The notes under the pieces are model-generated. The model saw only the letters and a program-made list of their open reading frames with translations. It was not told the origin of the DNA and did no database searches. A program made the position numbers and the translations under genes. 43,413 nt of DNA from Ectothiorhodospiraceae bacterium (GTDB lineage Bacteria > Pseudomonadota > Gammaproteobacteria > XJ16 > Halofilaceae): the NCBI GenBank assembly GCA_007134775.1, contig SLKC01000016.1, positions 1 through 43,413 on the forward strand, read 5' to 3'. Within the stretch, counting starts at the first letter, position 1. Each line of letters starts with the position of its first letter. Shown here one piece after another: positions 42,311 to 43,413 of this stretch.

Positions 42311-43105
42311 TTACGCGATACTGTCGACGATGCCACCATCGACGCGGAGGGCCGCGCCCGTTGTCGCCGAGGACTGCGGTGAGGCCACATAGACAATGAG
42401 ATTGGCGACCTCCTCGGCACTGGCGCAGCGGCGGATGATCGATGTCGGGCGCTCGCTCACGGCCATGTCGTCGGCCAGTTCCTCGATCGCCCTGCCTGTT
42501 CGTTGCGCTTCCGGTTCAAGCTCGGCGCGCACGCTCTCGGTCAGCGTCGGTCCCGGCAGAACGGCGTTGACTGTCACGCCGGTACCCGCCATACGCTTGG
42601 CCAGACCCCGTGACAGGGCGAGATAGGCGGTCTTGCTGACGCCATAATCGATCATGTCCACGGGGATGTTGAGTGCGGACTCGGATGACAGGAAGATCGT
42701 GCGCCCCCAACCACGCTCGGCCATTGCCGGCAGCCAGGCGCGCGCCAGGCGGACACCGGACATCACGTTGATGTCCCAGCCGCGCTGCCAGTCCGCGTCG
42801 GTGGTGGCAAAGAATTCGCGCGGTTCGTAGATGCCGAGGTTGTTGACCAGGATGTCCGGGGCGGACAGTTGATCAATCAGGGCCGCGCAGCCATCGGCCG
42901 TACCGGCGTCGGCCGCGACACCGTGCAGGTCGGCACCCGGCACGGCGGCGCGCAGATGGTCGCGTGCACGCTCGACCCCTTCGGGCCTGCGGCCATTGAC
43001 GATGACGGTTGCACCCGCGCCAGCGAGCCCCTTGGCGCTCGCGAGACCGATGCCGCCGGTCGAGGCGGTTACCACGGCGGTCTTGCCGCTTAGGTCGACA
43101 TGCAT
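42311..43105 (-). CDS. Short-chain dehydrogenase/reductase (SDR)
   Basis: A 264-residue classical SDR oxidoreductase. The cofactor motif TASTGGIGLASAKGL is close to the start, followed by NGRRPEG, which suggests NADP(H). NNLGIYEP replaces the usual NNAG, and the catalytic Tyr/Lys lie in DYGVSKTAYLALSRG with Ser in FLSSESALN. The C-terminal ALRVDGGIVDSIA is typical. The start ATG 43105 has GGGAGA 6 bases upstream. It stands alone, between the LysR gene and the hairpin array; the substrate is unknown. Confidence 0.88.
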   Translation of the reverse strand: MHVDLSGKTAVVTASTGGIGLASAKGLAGAGATVIVNGRRPEGVERARDHLRAAVPGADLHGVAADAGTADGCAALIDQLSAPDILVNNLGIYEPREFFATTDADWQRGWDINVMSGVRLARAWLPAMAERGWGRTIFLSSESALNIPVDMIDYGVSKTAYLALSRGLAKRMAGTGVTVNAVLPGPTLTESVRAELEPEAQRTGRAIEELADDMAVSERPTSIIRRCASAEEVANLIVYVASPQSSATTGAALRVDGGIVDSIA

Positions 43106-43295
43106 TCCGGTTCTCCCTTCAGCCAGGGACCCACATCGTTGCCACCCGGCGCAGGCCGGATGGCTGCTCGATCATGTTGGCACATGGGGCCCCGGGATTC
43201 CGAGCGGGGCGGCCCCATACCGCGCGTACCAGTCCGCCGTCGCCGGCGGTAGCGCGTGTAGCGTATCAAGATCGACTCCGCCCCCTAGGGAACCT

Positions 43296-43408
43296 CTGAA
43301 CAAAGGCCATCCTGGCCTTGTTCAGATACGGGCCATGAAAATGCGATTTTCATGGCCCTTCAGATCAACGACTTGCAGTCGTTGATCTGCCGGCACATCC
43401 CTGTGCCG
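43296..43408. repeat. Array of four adjacent hairpins at the right edge
   Basis: Four stems follow one another with only 1 to 4 bases between them: 43296-43325 (13 bp with one bulged A, loop TCC), 43330-43358 (13 bp perfect, loop GCG), 43361-43389 (13 bp perfect, loop TGC) and 43391-43408 (7 bp, loop TCCC). The stems are unrelated in sequence. CTAGGGAACCTCTGAA just before the first resembles insertion-sequence end motifs, but this is unverified and the array may continue beyond the window. Apart from this, 43106-43295 holds no gene that I can see. Confidence 0.85.
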
Positions 43409-43413
43409 CGGGA

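Overview
The window looks like chromosomal DNA from a halophilic or halotolerant gammaproteobacterium, possibly of the Ectothiorhodospiraceae type. The basis is high GC content, very Asp/Glu-rich proteins (for example the periplasmic binding proteins at 9628 and 33353), gammaproteobacterial families (TtcA, YheS, an MlaE/F/D-type operon) and a CTGT-N8-ACAG LexA box of the gammaproteobacterial type. The taxonomy is inference. I saw no rRNA, tRNA, CRISPR array or intact transposase.

Layout. 1-421: the start of a membrane-protein gene leaving the left edge. 560-4062: an Mla-like lipid-transport operon (STAS-permease fusion, ATPase, MCE protein, lipoprotein). 4292-5188: ttcA. 5185-17036: the most unusual block. 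It has a regulator made of a PEP-hydrolase-like TIM barrel, a decayed AAA+ domain and a Fis-type HTH; a short divergent barrel on the other strand; a branched-chain-amino-acid-type ABC transporter whose second ATPase is fused to a Tm-1-like (UPF0261) domain; a full PEP-hydrolase-like barrel; an SRPBCC protein; and a flotillin. Tm-1-like and PEP-hydrolase-like domains form one protein in plants (tomato Tm-1), so this is a split bacterial version tied to an importer and its own sensor-regulator. The substrate is unknown.

17125-17700: no gene, but about three tandem copies of a ~200-bp unit, each ending in a terminator-like hairpin on the + strand. This is a candidate small-RNA array. 17736-20719: a sulfide/persulfide-stress locus with divergent promoters around a palindromic operator (MBL hydrolase and two YeeE/YedE halves on minus; BigR/SqrR-like ArsR repressor and TauE/SafE exporter on plus). 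20787-25301: housekeeping genes (transaldolase, small membrane protein, YheS-type ABC-F ATPase, ROK sugar kinase).

25485-34378: propionate metabolism. prpE and an MBL hydrolase lie on minus, divergent from a GntR-family regulator followed by prpB, prpC, prpD and a solitary TRAP binding protein. The prpC-prpD gap holds a nested inverted-repeat element. 34379-38907: a strong terminator, a regulatory region with DnaA-, NrdR- and LexA-box-like sites, and a class II ribonucleotide reductase gene split by an intein exactly at its catalytic NP/CGE motif. 38966-40067: two toxin-antitoxin pairs (HicAB-like on plus, ParE-like on minus). 40086-43413: repeat-rich accessory DNA with a 2-oxoglutarate/iron oxygenase divergent from a LysR regulator, an SDR dehydrogenase, and four back-to-back perfect or near-perfect hairpins running to the right edge.
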